In this document: piece after piece, positions 27,401-38,134 of the stretch
How positions within the stretch are numbered: position 1 is the stretch's first letter
How the letters are laid out: each line of letters opens with the position of its first letter
Assembly (NCBI GenBank): GCA_013398615.1
Contig: VZSR01002145.1
Coordinates: 6,725,969 to 6,789,968, forward strand
Direction: 5' to 3'
DNA from: Brachypodius melanocephalos
Lineage: Eukaryota > Chordata > Aves > Passeriformes > Pycnonotidae
Length of the DNA stretch: 64,000 bases
Notes under the pieces: model-generated
Seen by the model: the letters and a program-made list of their open reading frames with translations, nothing else
The model's database searches: none
What the model was told of the DNA's origin: nothing
Position numbers and translations under genes: made by a program

Positions 27401-30400
27401 AGAACACTCAAACTCAAACCAGCTCAGAGCTAAACTGCTACTGCAGGTGAGGAGCTCCTGCAGGGGGTTCTAAAGGCAGCTGGTTCAGTTACGAGGTAAA
27501 TCCAGCCCCAGCAGGGCAGGTAAAGCTCGTATCTCCACACCTGTTTGGTCATGGTTCAAACTAGCAAGAATCATAAATATCCTTTGGCTTAAGGAGAAGA
27601 AAGTTCCAGAACAAGGGAGGCAGGCACTGGAACAGCAGCATGACATTCACAAGCACCCTGCCCAGTCACTGCCCAGCTGTGTGGAAACAGTGAAATAGAT
27701 AAAAGGTCTGTAGGAGAACCTGATGTTACCAGTGGCTCTGCTGATGGTACCTGTCCCACCTTAAACAGTGCCCTCCCCTCGACAGTGTCATCCCCTGAAG
27801 GTGTCCATTTCATTGTGCAAGTGCACATTTACACCACTCTGTATCTTTGCCACCACCTCCAAGGAAAGTAACTGGAAGCACAAATGAAAATCCTACTTCT
27901 TTTTTCCCTTTCATGCACACATCACCTCAGTAGCCCATTAATATCCACACCACTGCAGAACCTCAACAATACCATCAAGAACTTTTTTTTTTGTCCTAAT
28001 ACTCACTAGAAGTGATCTGATTAATTATATCCCCTACAAGCACCTTATTAGCAGTAAGTAACTACTACAGTAACAGTTCAGTGCTCAGCCAGGGAGTATT
28101 CAGAGAGCAAAACTTCATTGTGTGTCCTAAGAGGTGCAGAAGCCTGGGGTGAAACAATCAAAGAGTAAGTGAAAAATAGGAATATCCCTCTTTGGTCCTT
28201 TCCATGCAGTCTCATTCCACTGAGAACCACGTACAAGAGAGGCCTTGTGATGCACTCATAGGTGTTGGTGATGCAAATCATTGTGGGCCCCAGGACATCA
28301 GAAACGATCCAAAATCCTCTAATTGGAGCAGGCTGTCTGAAGGGAAGAACACAAAAATTACCCACTCAGGAAAGTTCTTTGTTCCTGAAGTTGTGCATGT
28401 TCACTCTTTTGGAAATGCTCCAAGGTCAGGTAAATAAAAGTGAAAATTTCTGCTGGTCTGACAGGTGATTTTCAGACAGTAACACAGGAATTTAATCTAC
28501 TACCCTAACTGTGCAGTAAGAATCCTGATACACAAATTGCTCAGTTGGATTGTTTGAAATCTTTTGAGCTTACTTTATTACTTTAATGGCCAGAATGCAG
28601 CAAAAGATGACAAATCGTAAATATTTTCCATAACAAGTCCCTGATTTGAAAGCAATTGAGAAAGGGTTTGGTTTTTACCTGCATGGCAGAGGTTTTGTAC
28701 AAAGAATATGTTCAACAAAGCACTTCTGTTCTGCTCCCAGCTCTTGTAAGCTGTCTTTGTCTTCCTCATCTACAAGGAGACATGTCAGGATGCATCAGAT
28801 CCACTTGGCAGGGTAAGGGATTCAGTAGTACCTGCACCCACCAGCCTGTTATTGTTCATCTGTTCCTCACTTCCCTCACTCACCTGAACCAAGGAACTTG
28901 TGCAGTTTATTGATCCATGTCAAGCCCACGCTGTGGACACCAGCTTCGTGTGTGCAGTGGTATCTAGAGGGACATTTGGGATCTGAAATTGAAGCAGAAA
29001 ACGTAAGAGATGGCACTGAACTGAGAAAAACACACCCTTCACACCTGCACTGCTGATCCTGTGCATCAACTTAGTGTCCAGTCAGCTTTAACATCTTAGT
29101 GCAGGTACCACAAACAGAGCTACGTGTGTTAAGAGTCTAAAATACTGATGAGTTGTTTTGAACCCTTCCTACCACACCACATCTGCATCAATCAGACAGG
29201 TTTTCAATGGCAGATTACTAAAACTAGCAGACCAGCATTCTGACAAGCTGCTTGATCCCAAAGACCCAAACACTTCATCCTGCCCTCAATTCCATGGAGT
29301 AAGCAGGTCCTTCCCTCAGGATCACCCTCCCCCCAGCACTCCCTCACACTCACAGGTCAGCACAGATGCAGAAACTTCTACTTTATAACCCTCAGATGAC
29401 AGGATTTAGCACTGACCATGTCTAATCTGCCCTTGAGCCAAAACTGGAGCCCCTCCCAGGCTTGCTCCTTCCACAGTTTTGAAGGCATCAGGCAAATCCT
29501 TACTCTAATCCCCATTTGTCTGATATGGATGAGAATATGCAAACAATTGGATCTTAAATGCATGGAATAAAGAGCCACAAGGTGAACAACAACCCTACCT
29601 CTGTGCAGCTTGATTGGGCAAGAGAAGTCAGACTCCAAAGGATCTTCTTCATCTCCTGTTGCCAGTTTCAGTGCAAGTTCCAGCTCAACACATTCAAACA
29701 CGTACAGGGAAGGAATAAGATCTGATCTTGGGTCCCAGGACTTTTCTGACTGTAAAGAGCATTGAATTCTTCTGTGAGACATCATTTAAATAGGAATTCT
29801 GACATAAACAGCATCAAGGAAGAGCTACAAGTTTTAATTATCAAGCAATATAGTTCAAGTTTACTTAAAAAAAAATTAACTCAAACCCAGGATTTCTTAG
29901 AAAATCCTCCTTAAACTAGATCATAGTAAATTTGATCAAAAACTGATCTACTGTCAGGGTACACAGGACTGAGATTTAAAATGAAAGTGTCAGGGAGGCA
30001 CAGGGACTGGCTGAAACAGGAGAAAGACTCTCTGCCTCATTCCAAAAGAATGCAGCTTTGGCACTTGGCACACACTTCCAGCCATCCTGCCACCTTGCAG
30101 CCAGGAGCTTGGATTAAAGAAACAAAAATGCCTACAGAAACAAACCAAACCCAGGTACCTGCTCATCATCCTCCTCTCCATCCAGCACCACACAGTGGTA
30201 GAGCATTCCCGACTCGGTGGCAATGACCAGGATGTTTGGGACACAGGGCAGGCACAGCACAGCACAGGCGTCGTAGCCGTAGTTGTCCTCGGCAGCCGGG
30301 TGCATCGGGAGGGGGCCCAGCAGCTTCCCCAGGCTGCCAGTGCTGCAAGGGAGAGGCGTTTGTCCTCAGCACCAGCTCTGCAAGGGGACTTCCATGGCTG

Positions 30401-33400
30401 TCAAACAAAGGCTGGGAGTTCTAAGCCCCATCAGATTGCAAGTCTGACCTGCAGCTCCTTGGTGGAGATCTCAGAGGGGAAATCAGAGCTCATTTTATTG
30501 TATTTTGTGCTTTGAAAGCACCCAAAGCTACACTGCAGAAATTCACGAGGAAACACTTCATACGAGAACACAAAGTACTCATGGAAAGCTCAAGTTAATA
30601 ATAACTCAACTGGTTTCTTGCACTTCACAAGCAGCATTTTCTGTTGTGGCATTTCTTTGGGCAGAACTTTAGATGGACTAAGACCATCTCACTGTCTGCA
30701 GATAGATCTGCTCAGTGCAGAGGCACACAGCGCTGTTTCTAACTCAAGTACCACACTCTTTTTAATATTCAGCTACACAAGACCTAATTTGTAAGTCCTG
30801 CACCATCTTCTCAGTTTCCTAAAGTAACTCCTTCTTGTATCATGTTTATATTCTTGATTAAGCATGCCGACTTTCCACTGCAGAACATGCCTGTGAACCC
30901 TCTATGCTCTTCAAATATTTCTTTTCCTAGGATGCCCCTGGCTCAATAAGCCTCATCCAAAGCTAAGGATGTCTGTGCTGTGAACTGAAGGCCATAAAAT
31001 ACACGCAACAGCCTTAGACCCACTGATCTTTTTACAGCCCTGTGTCTTCACATCAGACTGCTGATGGCAAATAATGCACAGCACACTCTGAGCAGTGGAA
31101 GCTGCACCCATAATATTTGGATGAGAAAGGATGACACACTGGTTTTGGATTCCAGTCTATCAGCACAGAGACAGAACAGGCTGCAATACAACAGAACTCA
31201 GCCCAGCATCCCTCACAAAGCCACAGCCAAGCAGAGAGGTGACTGCCTCACCCTGGCACTGCACAAACATCCAAGCACCCCGTGAGCCCTGAGGGTCAGA
31301 GCCTACCTCTGGAGCAGGCTGATGTAGGTGAGGAAGGTCTCTCCATTCTCATACAGGATGTACAAGGGGTAGCCCAGCACCTCCTCGCTGCCACGCTGGC
31401 CCAGCACGTGCTTCGGCACCGGTACCTGCGGCCCGAAGTCGAAGGCCACGGCTGTCTCCCCCAGGGACGCTGTGTAGGCTCTCCTGGGACAGGCACAGCG
31501 AGCTGGGGTCAGACAGGACTGAGAGCACAATGTTTAACGGGATCCTGAGGGATGTGCTGCCAAATCCCTGCCAAACCCCACCCAGCAGTGCCCTGCCATG
31601 CACCACTGCCAGCAATGAGAGGGTGTAAGTGACGCCCCTCTCACGGCACAGCAGCTCTGCAGTGCCCCCACAGCTTCAGAGGATACAAGAGGTGCTCTGG
31701 TACCTGTGTTTCCAACCAGGCCAAGAGGGAAATAAAGACAATCTATTTTCTACATTCCTCACTCAAAAACCCCTTCTGAATCCCATCTTAAAGTCAATGT
31801 GTGTTTATCAAACTGCTACCCTGACAAACACTTGACTGTACAGTTGGTCATCACTTTGTTTTAGAAGAACGGGGGAGAGGAGAGGGAGGGGAAAGTAGAA
31901 AGGAAAAGAAGAAAAGAGAAAGGAAGGGAAAAGTGAGGAAAAGAAGGGAAGAGAAGGAAAAAGAAAAGCGTAGGTACTCTGCCATGAAGAAGTGCTAGCA
32001 CTATAGAATTCATATCAGACTTTCAGGGACATTTATCACTTATTCATGAAAAACACAACTGAGAAGACTGAGCTTATTCTGCAAAAGCATTTCAAAGTAC
32101 AAGAAGCCACACCAACCCTGTTTTGATTGCCAGAGTCTCCTCCTCAGTGTCTGAAAGCGCAATCACTTTGATGGGTGTCTGAGGCACCTTCAGACTGTAA
32201 AACCTGAGGGAAAGAAACAGCAGCCTTGTTCATTCTGCTGGCAGTGCTACGCATTCCCTGCTGACACAGGAACATCAGCCGCCCTCAGTCTGAAATTCCT
32301 CTCATCCTATTTTTTCTACTGCCAAATCCGGTAAAAACGGCAGGATGCAAATACCAAATGACAAATTAAGACTGGACGTGACAAAAAACCACACTTCAGA
32401 TAATCAGCCACAAATGGGGTTTACCTGATGGTGTTGTCTGATGTCAGGAGCACAATGTGGGGCTCCAGGGTGTCACAGGGGTACCAGGCTGCGTGCTTTA
32501 AAGTCAGGGACGTTGAGCTGGTGAAGAACCGTTCCGCAATAGGAATGGTGCTGGAATACAGAGCAGAAACTCGTGCTGTAACCAGAAACACACAAGCTAC
32601 TCCTAAAGGAAGTGGGGGCAAGAAGAGCTAGAGACACAATGAAAAGGTTTAAAAGTCTTTATCTGTACTACTCTGAGTTAGAGATGCGGCTTTAACTTGA
32701 AGCCCTCTATTATTTCCCCCCAAATATCTGCTTTTATTTTCCACAGCTGAAAGATGCCAGAGAAGCTGCCCCATCTCTAGGAGTGTCCAAGACCAGCTTG
32801 GGCCAGGCTCGGAGCAACCTGGTCTAGTGGAAGGTGTCCCTGTCTATGGCAGGAGATTGAACTTGCCGGCGTTTAAGGTCTCTTCTTCCAAACCACTCCA
32901 TGATTCTCTGAAAGGCCAGAGAATACTAGAGGAGCATCTTGCTCCTCAGCAATTGCAACAAGTTTAGAAGGTCATTATTTGAGTCACTTGAGAAGCAGCA
33001 AGTATTGAAGCCGAAATAATTTCATTCATGACTGCCCCACAACCCCACTACAACCTGTATGTTCCACCAGTGTGTTCTGAATTTGCCTAACCCCAGGAAA
33101 GGGAGACTGTGAAGGAAGAGTGACAGGACAAGGGTGTCATTAACCACCTGAGGTCTCACCCACCTACAGTTCACCGTGGATTTCCCACCTTCAAACTCGG
33201 AATTCTTGCCCCAGCGTTTGGGCAGCTCCAGCACCATGAGCCCCTTGGTACCAATGAGCGCCACATGGTGCTGGGCGGGGCTCAGCAGCGTCTGGTGCAC
33301 GTCGAAAAGGGGCGGGTTTATGCACAGAAGGGTCTGAAAACAGAAATGTTACAGGGAAGCACGAGCCGTTCAAAGCACTCGCGGAGGTAACAGCTCATCT

Positions 33401-34132
33401 TTATTCTGGATGGTGATTTACACGGCAAGGAATGAAGCATAACCCGGCTCCACGGCACAAAGCAGTGGCTTCCTTGGGGAAAGACACCCCAGGGCGGGCT
33501 GAGGAATGATGAACTGCCCAGAGACCTTCAAGGAACAGACCCCCTCAGCCCCGTGCCCACCAGGGCCCTCCTCCCCTCACACCTCGCAACCCCTCACATC
33601 CCCCCCGCCCTCTTCACACAGCCCCACAGCCCCTCACGGCCCCATCACCCCCCTCTTCCCTCACGGTCCGCCCAGCCCCTCATAGCCAGCCCTTCCCTAC
33701 ACGACCCCTAATCCCCTCACACCCCAAACACGCCCCCTCTTCCTTATCCCCTCGCAGCCTCCCCATTCCCTCACACCGCCCGCCCCAGCCCCTGCTCCCC
33801 TCAGTTCCGCCCCCCCCAAGCCCTCCATCCCCTCACATAACCGCTCTCCTCACACGACCCGCTCGCCCCCTCCCGCCGCCCGTCGGCGCGGGCCGCACCT
33901 GGTATCGGCCGAGCGCGGCCGGGTCGGTGCCGCCGAGGCGGCGCAGGCCGATGGCGAGCAGGGCGGCGGCGGCGCCGTCCCAGAGCAGCAGGTCGGCGCC
34001 CAGCCCGCACAGGAGGTCGCGGAGCCGCGGCGGGCGGGGGGCGGCGGGCGCGCGCTCGCGGAGGCGGCCGAACAGCGCGTGCTGCGGCAGCGCCGCGCGC
34101 CACTGCTCCGCCGGGCCGCACTCGGCCGCCAT
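24472..34132 (-). CDS. NUP88: Nucleoporin NUP88, complete, 17 coding exons
   Basis: NUP88 sits on the cytoplasmic face of the nuclear pore with NUP214 and helps CRM1-dependent export. Exons in transcript order: 34132-33899, 33333-33164, 32550-32425, 32203-32117, 31483-31307, 30342-30159, 29749-29599, 28982-28884, 28769-28679, 28336-28235, 27369-27211, 26767-26642, 26110-26045, 25815-25735, 25416-25290, 24951-24833, 24535-24472 (TGA). They join without frame breaks to 720 residues (human 741). Roughly residues 1-500 match the N-terminal beta-propeller, including the conserved stretch [19 protein letters not shown]. From about residue 550 the protein is coiled coil, the part that assembles with NUP214/NUP62 partners, ending SHVNF. 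The start at 34132 (MAAECGP) aligns with the human N-terminus; an in-frame ATG at 34177 would add 15 residues and lies inside the 116-bp promoter, so I rejected it. The exon 32117-32203 has an unusual donor, GTTGGT. Confidence 0.97.
31862..31972. repeat. Polypurine tract (polypyrimidine in NUP88 sense)
   Basis: Nearly 110 bases made almost only of G and A on the plus strand, with irregular GGAAAAGAAG-like units. It lies in the NUP88 intron 31484-32116, about 145 bases downstream of that intron's atypical donor. In the pre-mRNA it would be a long C/U tract. Confidence 0.9.
32755..32920 (+). mobile_element. CR1 LINE 3'-end fragment
   Basis: The sequence resembles the CR1 3' end in sense orientation: a segment reading roughly 'CCAGCTTGGGCCAGGCTCGGAG', then 'CCTGGTCTAGTGGAAGGTGTC', ending near CCATGATTCTCTGA, close to the family's ATTCTATGATTCT tail. 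It lies in the NUP88 intron 32551-33163, antisense to that gene. It is strongly 5'-truncated and old. Confidence 0.8.
33555..33860. repeat. C-rich imperfect repeat in NUP88 intron 1
   Basis: About 300 bases strongly biased to C on the plus strand, built on recurring CCCCTCACA-like units. In NUP88 sense it is G-rich, just downstream of the transcription start, a composition linked with G-quadruplexes and R-loops. The units are too irregular to assign a single period by eye. Confidence 0.75.
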
Positions 34133-34248
34133 CGCCCCGCGCGCCGCCGCCGCGACGTCACCGCCCGCGCGGGCCAATCGGCGCCGCCGCCCGCGGACTA
34201 CATCTCCCGGCGTGCCCCGCGGCCCCGGCGCGCTGCGGGCTCGGCGCG
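34133..34248. promoter_or_regulatory. NUP88/RPAIN bidirectional promoter
   Basis: Only 116 bases separate the two divergent start codons. The interval is GC-rich and TATA-less. It holds a CRE-like GACGTCA at 34154-34160, a CCAAT box at 34174-34178, and ACTACATCTCCCGGCGTGC at 34197-34215, close to the ZNF143/STAF element ACTACAATTCCCAGCATGC. One nucleosome-free region must serve both genes. Confidence 0.85.
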
Positions 34249-37200
34249 ATGGAGGCGCCGGTGCAGCGGCACCGAGCGCGGTACAAGAGCCCGGGCGGGC
34301 CGCCCTGGAGGGAGACGTACCGCAGGGTGAGCGGGGAGGGCGCTGGGAGAGGGGGACGTGGGCTCCTTCCTCTTTTGGACCCAGTTTGGTCCCACCGGGG
34401 CTGGCCGTGCTGGTCCTGCTGGGGCGGGTGAACTGCGTCCCGTCCGAAACTCTCTCATCGCCTCGTCCCGAGCTCCCTCTGCGTTATCCCCACTGGGAGC
34501 TGGCATCCAACTCCCTGAAGCTCCTCCGGGACGTGGCAGGCCCCGCTCCGCCCGCCGTCTCACCGTCTCCTGTCTTACCCCCGGTGCCTCCCAATGTCCC
34601 GCTCTCCAGGCCCGCACCCTCCCCCGTGTCCCCCCTCAGGCATTCCCGGTGTCCCGGTCCTCTCGGACGCACCCCCTCCGCCGTGTCTCAGCCCCTCCGC
34701 CGTGTCTCAGCCCCGGGTATCCCCCCGTGTCCCGCCCGAGCCGGTGCTGACGGCCCCGGGCGCTCTCCCCTGTCCCCAGCGCTGCATGGAGCGCCTGAGG
34801 AGCAGCCGGGCCAAGCTGCTGGACCGATACCGCCAGGCCGGGGACGGGGCGTGCGGGGCGGCCCCGCGCGCGCTGCTGGTGCAGGAGGTGATGGAGCAGG
34901 AATGGCAGGAGCTGCGGGACAGGCTGCCCGGTCTCCACGGAGAGCAGCCCATGGAGCAGGTCAGTGCTGCGTCCCCAGCATCAACACCACGTGTGTGATA
35001 CAGAAATATCAAATACAGTTCCCTGCGGGTCTGACTTCAGCTTCTCACTGGAGCTGACAAACTCAGGAGCTTCAGGGTTTCCCAGCTCAGGCAGGGTGTT
35101 GAGCTCTGAAAGTGCCTTTGGGCATGAGTGGGGAAATTCCTTATTTCCTTCACAAACAGCCTGTGGTTCACAGCAGAGGCTTGGTTTCCTCATCTGTGCT
35201 TTTTATAGCTGGTCTGTCACTTCCTTCTTCTGAGAATGAAAATGAAACCTGAATGTCTTAAAAAGCAAGTTCTTGGACAGGCTGTGCTTGGATCTTTTCT
35301 GGCTGGCTCTGCACATGTGTTTACAGTACAGGTTCCTTCCCACAGTGCATGGGTTTGCAAATACAGGGATTCAGTAGACAGGAGAAAAAGACTGAATTTA
35401 TGTTGCTCAGTCAGGTGCTGGAAGTGAGAAAGTGGCAGGAATGGGAGGATCACTGACTGATTCACCTTTCAGATGCTTGAGGACCCTGATGAGCTGGCAG
35501 TGCTAGAAGAGATCCAGCAAGAATTGATCTTGCAAGGTAAGATCTTTACATATCTTCTGAGTCCTATTTGATGTGTAACACTCCTGACTTCCTAGTCATG
35601 CAGAACAGCTGAGGCTGCACTCCTTGGTTCTTGCAAACCACGTGATATAGGGGAAGAGCCTCCTTAGAAATCTTGGTGTTGAGACCTCTCTCACAGTTTT
35701 AAGAGTTTAAGTGGCATTTTAAGATCTGTAAGAGATGCCAGAAACACAGGACTGAGATGTCTGTTAGCTCTAGGAACCTTTCTAAATCAGTCCAGAATGT
35801 TTCTAAAGTGCTGCTCAGAAAGTAGAAATATGAGACCATCTGAGCCGTAGAAAAAAACCAGATTAGCAGGAATGGTTTCACCAAGTGTAGAAATCTGGCT
35901 CAAAGGAATGAAAGTTCTTAGAAGCTTGTATCTTGTGCTGCCCAGGCAGGCCCTGAGGGTGCTGTGCTGTGTTGGTTGTTGCAGAACAGTCGGTTATTGA
36001 GGAGTACGAGCGGAGCCTGCGCTTCGATGAGGAATGTCTCAACGCCATGCTGGATGGCCTGGAGGCCACTGACAGGGTCATCTGCCCAGTATGTAGGAAG
36101 TAAGAAAGCCCTTGGCATTGGAATCAGATTCCTCACTCCCCTACAGCAGTCTGGGCTTAGAAATGTGCAGAGAGACTGATGTTCATTTCAACAAAATAAA
36201 AACACCTGAGCAATGATCGAAATCTAAAGGAGGGGGGAGGGTTTGGGTTGGTTTTGTTTTGGTTTGTTTTTTTTTTTCTTCCCTTGTTCTGGATGTCATG
36301 ATGCTCACTGTTTGCTCTTCTCAGGAATAACCTGACTGTGAAAGCTCACTTGGTTTGTTGCCAGTGTGGATTGTACATCAGCACACAGGTAAGCTGCACT
36401 GTGACATCTCTGCATGTGGCACCTCTGCTGCTGCAGAGGCACCTTTAAGCTACAGGCAGGAACTTCAGCTGACTTTTAATCAATTTTTCTCAGGACATGA
36501 CAGAAGGGAAGCTTCGGTCACTTCTGGAAAGCACCTTGACAGAGCACAGTCAGAGGTGCTTGCACAGCCCCGAGTTCACAGTCACCAGTGGCATGGAGGA
36601 GGAAGCCAGTCTGCTCATGAGCTGCCCGGTGAGTGTAAATGTCAGCTTCCTGGAAAGGATCCCTGCTTGGATCCATGGCTCAGTTACATGGGCAGAAACC
36701 ACCAAGGCCATTGATCCCCGGGGTTTGTGTGGCTGTTTTTTCATAAAATTCCTTGGAAATGGCTTTACCTTTGACCACCAGTCACCATAAAAGAGAAGTT
36801 CCAAAGTACACACCTTTAACTGCTAGATTAGTGAATCTTTCAAGGACCTGTCAAATTTAGTGCCCTAACTTTAGCCAACAACTTCTAAGTGTTGTGTGCA
36901 CTATCTGTTCAGACACGTGGTTCATGAAGAAAAGTTTTTAAAATTACTTGTTTAAGCCTCCTCAAAAACTTAATCCAGATGTCTCAGAGAACACCCAGCA
37001 ACCCTTTGGCTCAAGTTCGAGCTGGTGCTCACTTTGCTTTGTAAAACCAATATGAGGACAGTGTTAGGGGCAGAACATTTCAAATAGAGCCATGGAATTG
37101 TTTAAGTTGGAAAAGACCCCCAAGATTATGTCTAACCTTTCCCCCAGCACTGCCAAAGTCAAACTAACCCATGTCCCCAAGTGCCACATCTGGCTATCTT

Positions 37201-37400
37201 TTAAATCTCTCCAGGGATGGTGACTCCACCACTGCCCTGGGCACCCTCTGCCAGTGCTCAACAACTCTTTTGTGAATTTTTTTCCCCAATCAAATCAATA
37301 GTTTTTCCTGTTCAAATAGTTTTGAACTTTATACGTTAACACAGCTTCTCTGTTCAACTTTTTTGTGAAGGTCTGTGACTCCTGGATGATTCTCCTCTAA
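34249..37400 (+). CDS. RPAIN: RPA-interacting protein (RIP), complete, 7 coding exons
   Basis: RPAIN binds replication protein A and takes part in its nuclear import. Exons: 34249-34326, 34780-34959, 35473-35536, 35985-36099, 36325-36388, 36494-36628, 37371-37400 (TAA). They join in frame to 221 residues (human 219). The N-terminus is basic (APVQRHRARYKSPGGPPWRE), followed by a helical acidic middle with VLEEIQQELILQ. The C-terminal zinc-binding region has C141-P-V-C144, C157/C158-Q-C160 and C211-P-V-C214, and the protein ends CDSWMILL. The tiny last exon (9 codons plus stop) is supported because it restores the family's CxxC and W near the C-terminus. Reading past 36628 instead of splicing would lose the second half of the last CxxC, so isoforms using that intron would have a broken finger. 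Intron 1 is C-rich; intron 6 contains a CR1 piece. Confidence 0.96.
34673..34710. repeat. 19-bp perfect tandem duplication in RPAIN intron 1
   Basis: CCCCTCCGCCGTGTCTCAG occurs twice back to back, inside a wider C-rich intron containing several looser CCCxGTGTCCC units. It lies about 70 bases before the exon 2 acceptor and acts as part of an unusually long C-rich pyrimidine tract. Confidence 0.9.
37083..37262 (-). mobile_element. CR1 LINE 3'-end fragment
   Basis: Reads like the reverse complement of the CR1 tail: 'AAGTTGGAAAAGACCCCCAA', then 'CATGTCCCCAAGTGCCACATCT' style sequence, then 'CCAGGGATGGTGACTCCACC'. It lies in RPAIN intron 6, antisense to RPAIN, and is 5'-truncated. Confidence 0.85.
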
Positions 37401-37566
37401 GGTGATTCAGCTGCTGCTTAACTTCTGGAAAACTTCAATACTAAACTTCACCCAGAGCTGCTAAGACTCTTCTGTACATACTTCTAACTGCTGTGTCAAA
37501 AAGACACTTCAAAAGGCAGTCATACTGCCTTGACCTGCACTTTTAAGCACACAGGACATGTCTTGA

Positions 37567-37572
37567 AATAAA
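37567..37572 (+). promoter_or_regulatory. RPAIN: RPAIN poly(A) signal
   Basis: AATAAA 167 bases past the RPAIN stop, with T-rich sequence downstream. A second AATAAA at 37691-37696 may be an alternative. The C1QBP poly(A) signal on the other strand is at 37866-37871, so the two 3' ends almost meet. Confidence 0.75.
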
Positions 37573-37865
37573 TATATTTAGTAGATTTTGGCCTTGGTGT
37601 TGTCTTTACTACTACATCAGTGATCGCACAGCTCATGTTGGACTTCAGCTTTGTCTTTGGGTTTAAATGAATCTTTAACTAACTAACTTAAATAAACTTG
37701 AAACCTTCAAACAATTGGAGGCACCAGTTTAAGCAGAAGTGCTCTACCACCAGCAACCATCACTGCCCAGCTCTGGCACAGAAAAACTCTGCCATCACTT
37801 TCATGGCAGCTCTGGTACAGCAGGAAGAAGAGAAGCCACCCTTTTCAGTGATATGTTGAACAGTT

Positions 37866-37871
37866 TTTATT
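37866..37871 (-). promoter_or_regulatory. C1QBP: C1QBP poly(A) signal
   Basis: TTTATT on plus is AATAAA for C1QBP, about 265 bases past its stop. A run of 20 A at 37894-37913 on plus (poly-U in the C1QBP 3' UTR) lies just upstream in transcript sense. Confidence 0.7.
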
Positions 37872-38134
37872 CTTCACATTCACTCTTAATTGTAAAAAAA
37901 AAAAAAAAAAAAACCATGCAGGGCAAGGCAATTCTGGCCCATAGCGTTGGAGAACCTGATTGGGGCTGCACCATCACTACACATCCCCAAATCCAAGGGA
38001 GCATCCTCGTTCTCCCATTCTCCACCTTCCACGTTACTTACTCTCTGTATCCACTATGAAGATATATTTGGGTATTGCTGGATGAAGCAGCACTGTGGAA
38101 TACCCACATTTGAGGATAAGTTTCCTAGCCTGAC

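Noticed and set aside
34130..34177. Upstream in-frame ATG of NUP88 at 34177
   Set aside because: It lies within the 116-bp shared promoter and the added 15 residues have no counterpart in human NUP88; 34132 aligns directly.
33927..35057. A 376-codon open frame across the NUP88/RPAIN promoter
   Set aside because: It is an effect of GC-rich sequence lacking stops. It crosses both start codons, the RPAIN exon 1 donor and intron 1, and its composition (R, P, A, S) is low complexity.
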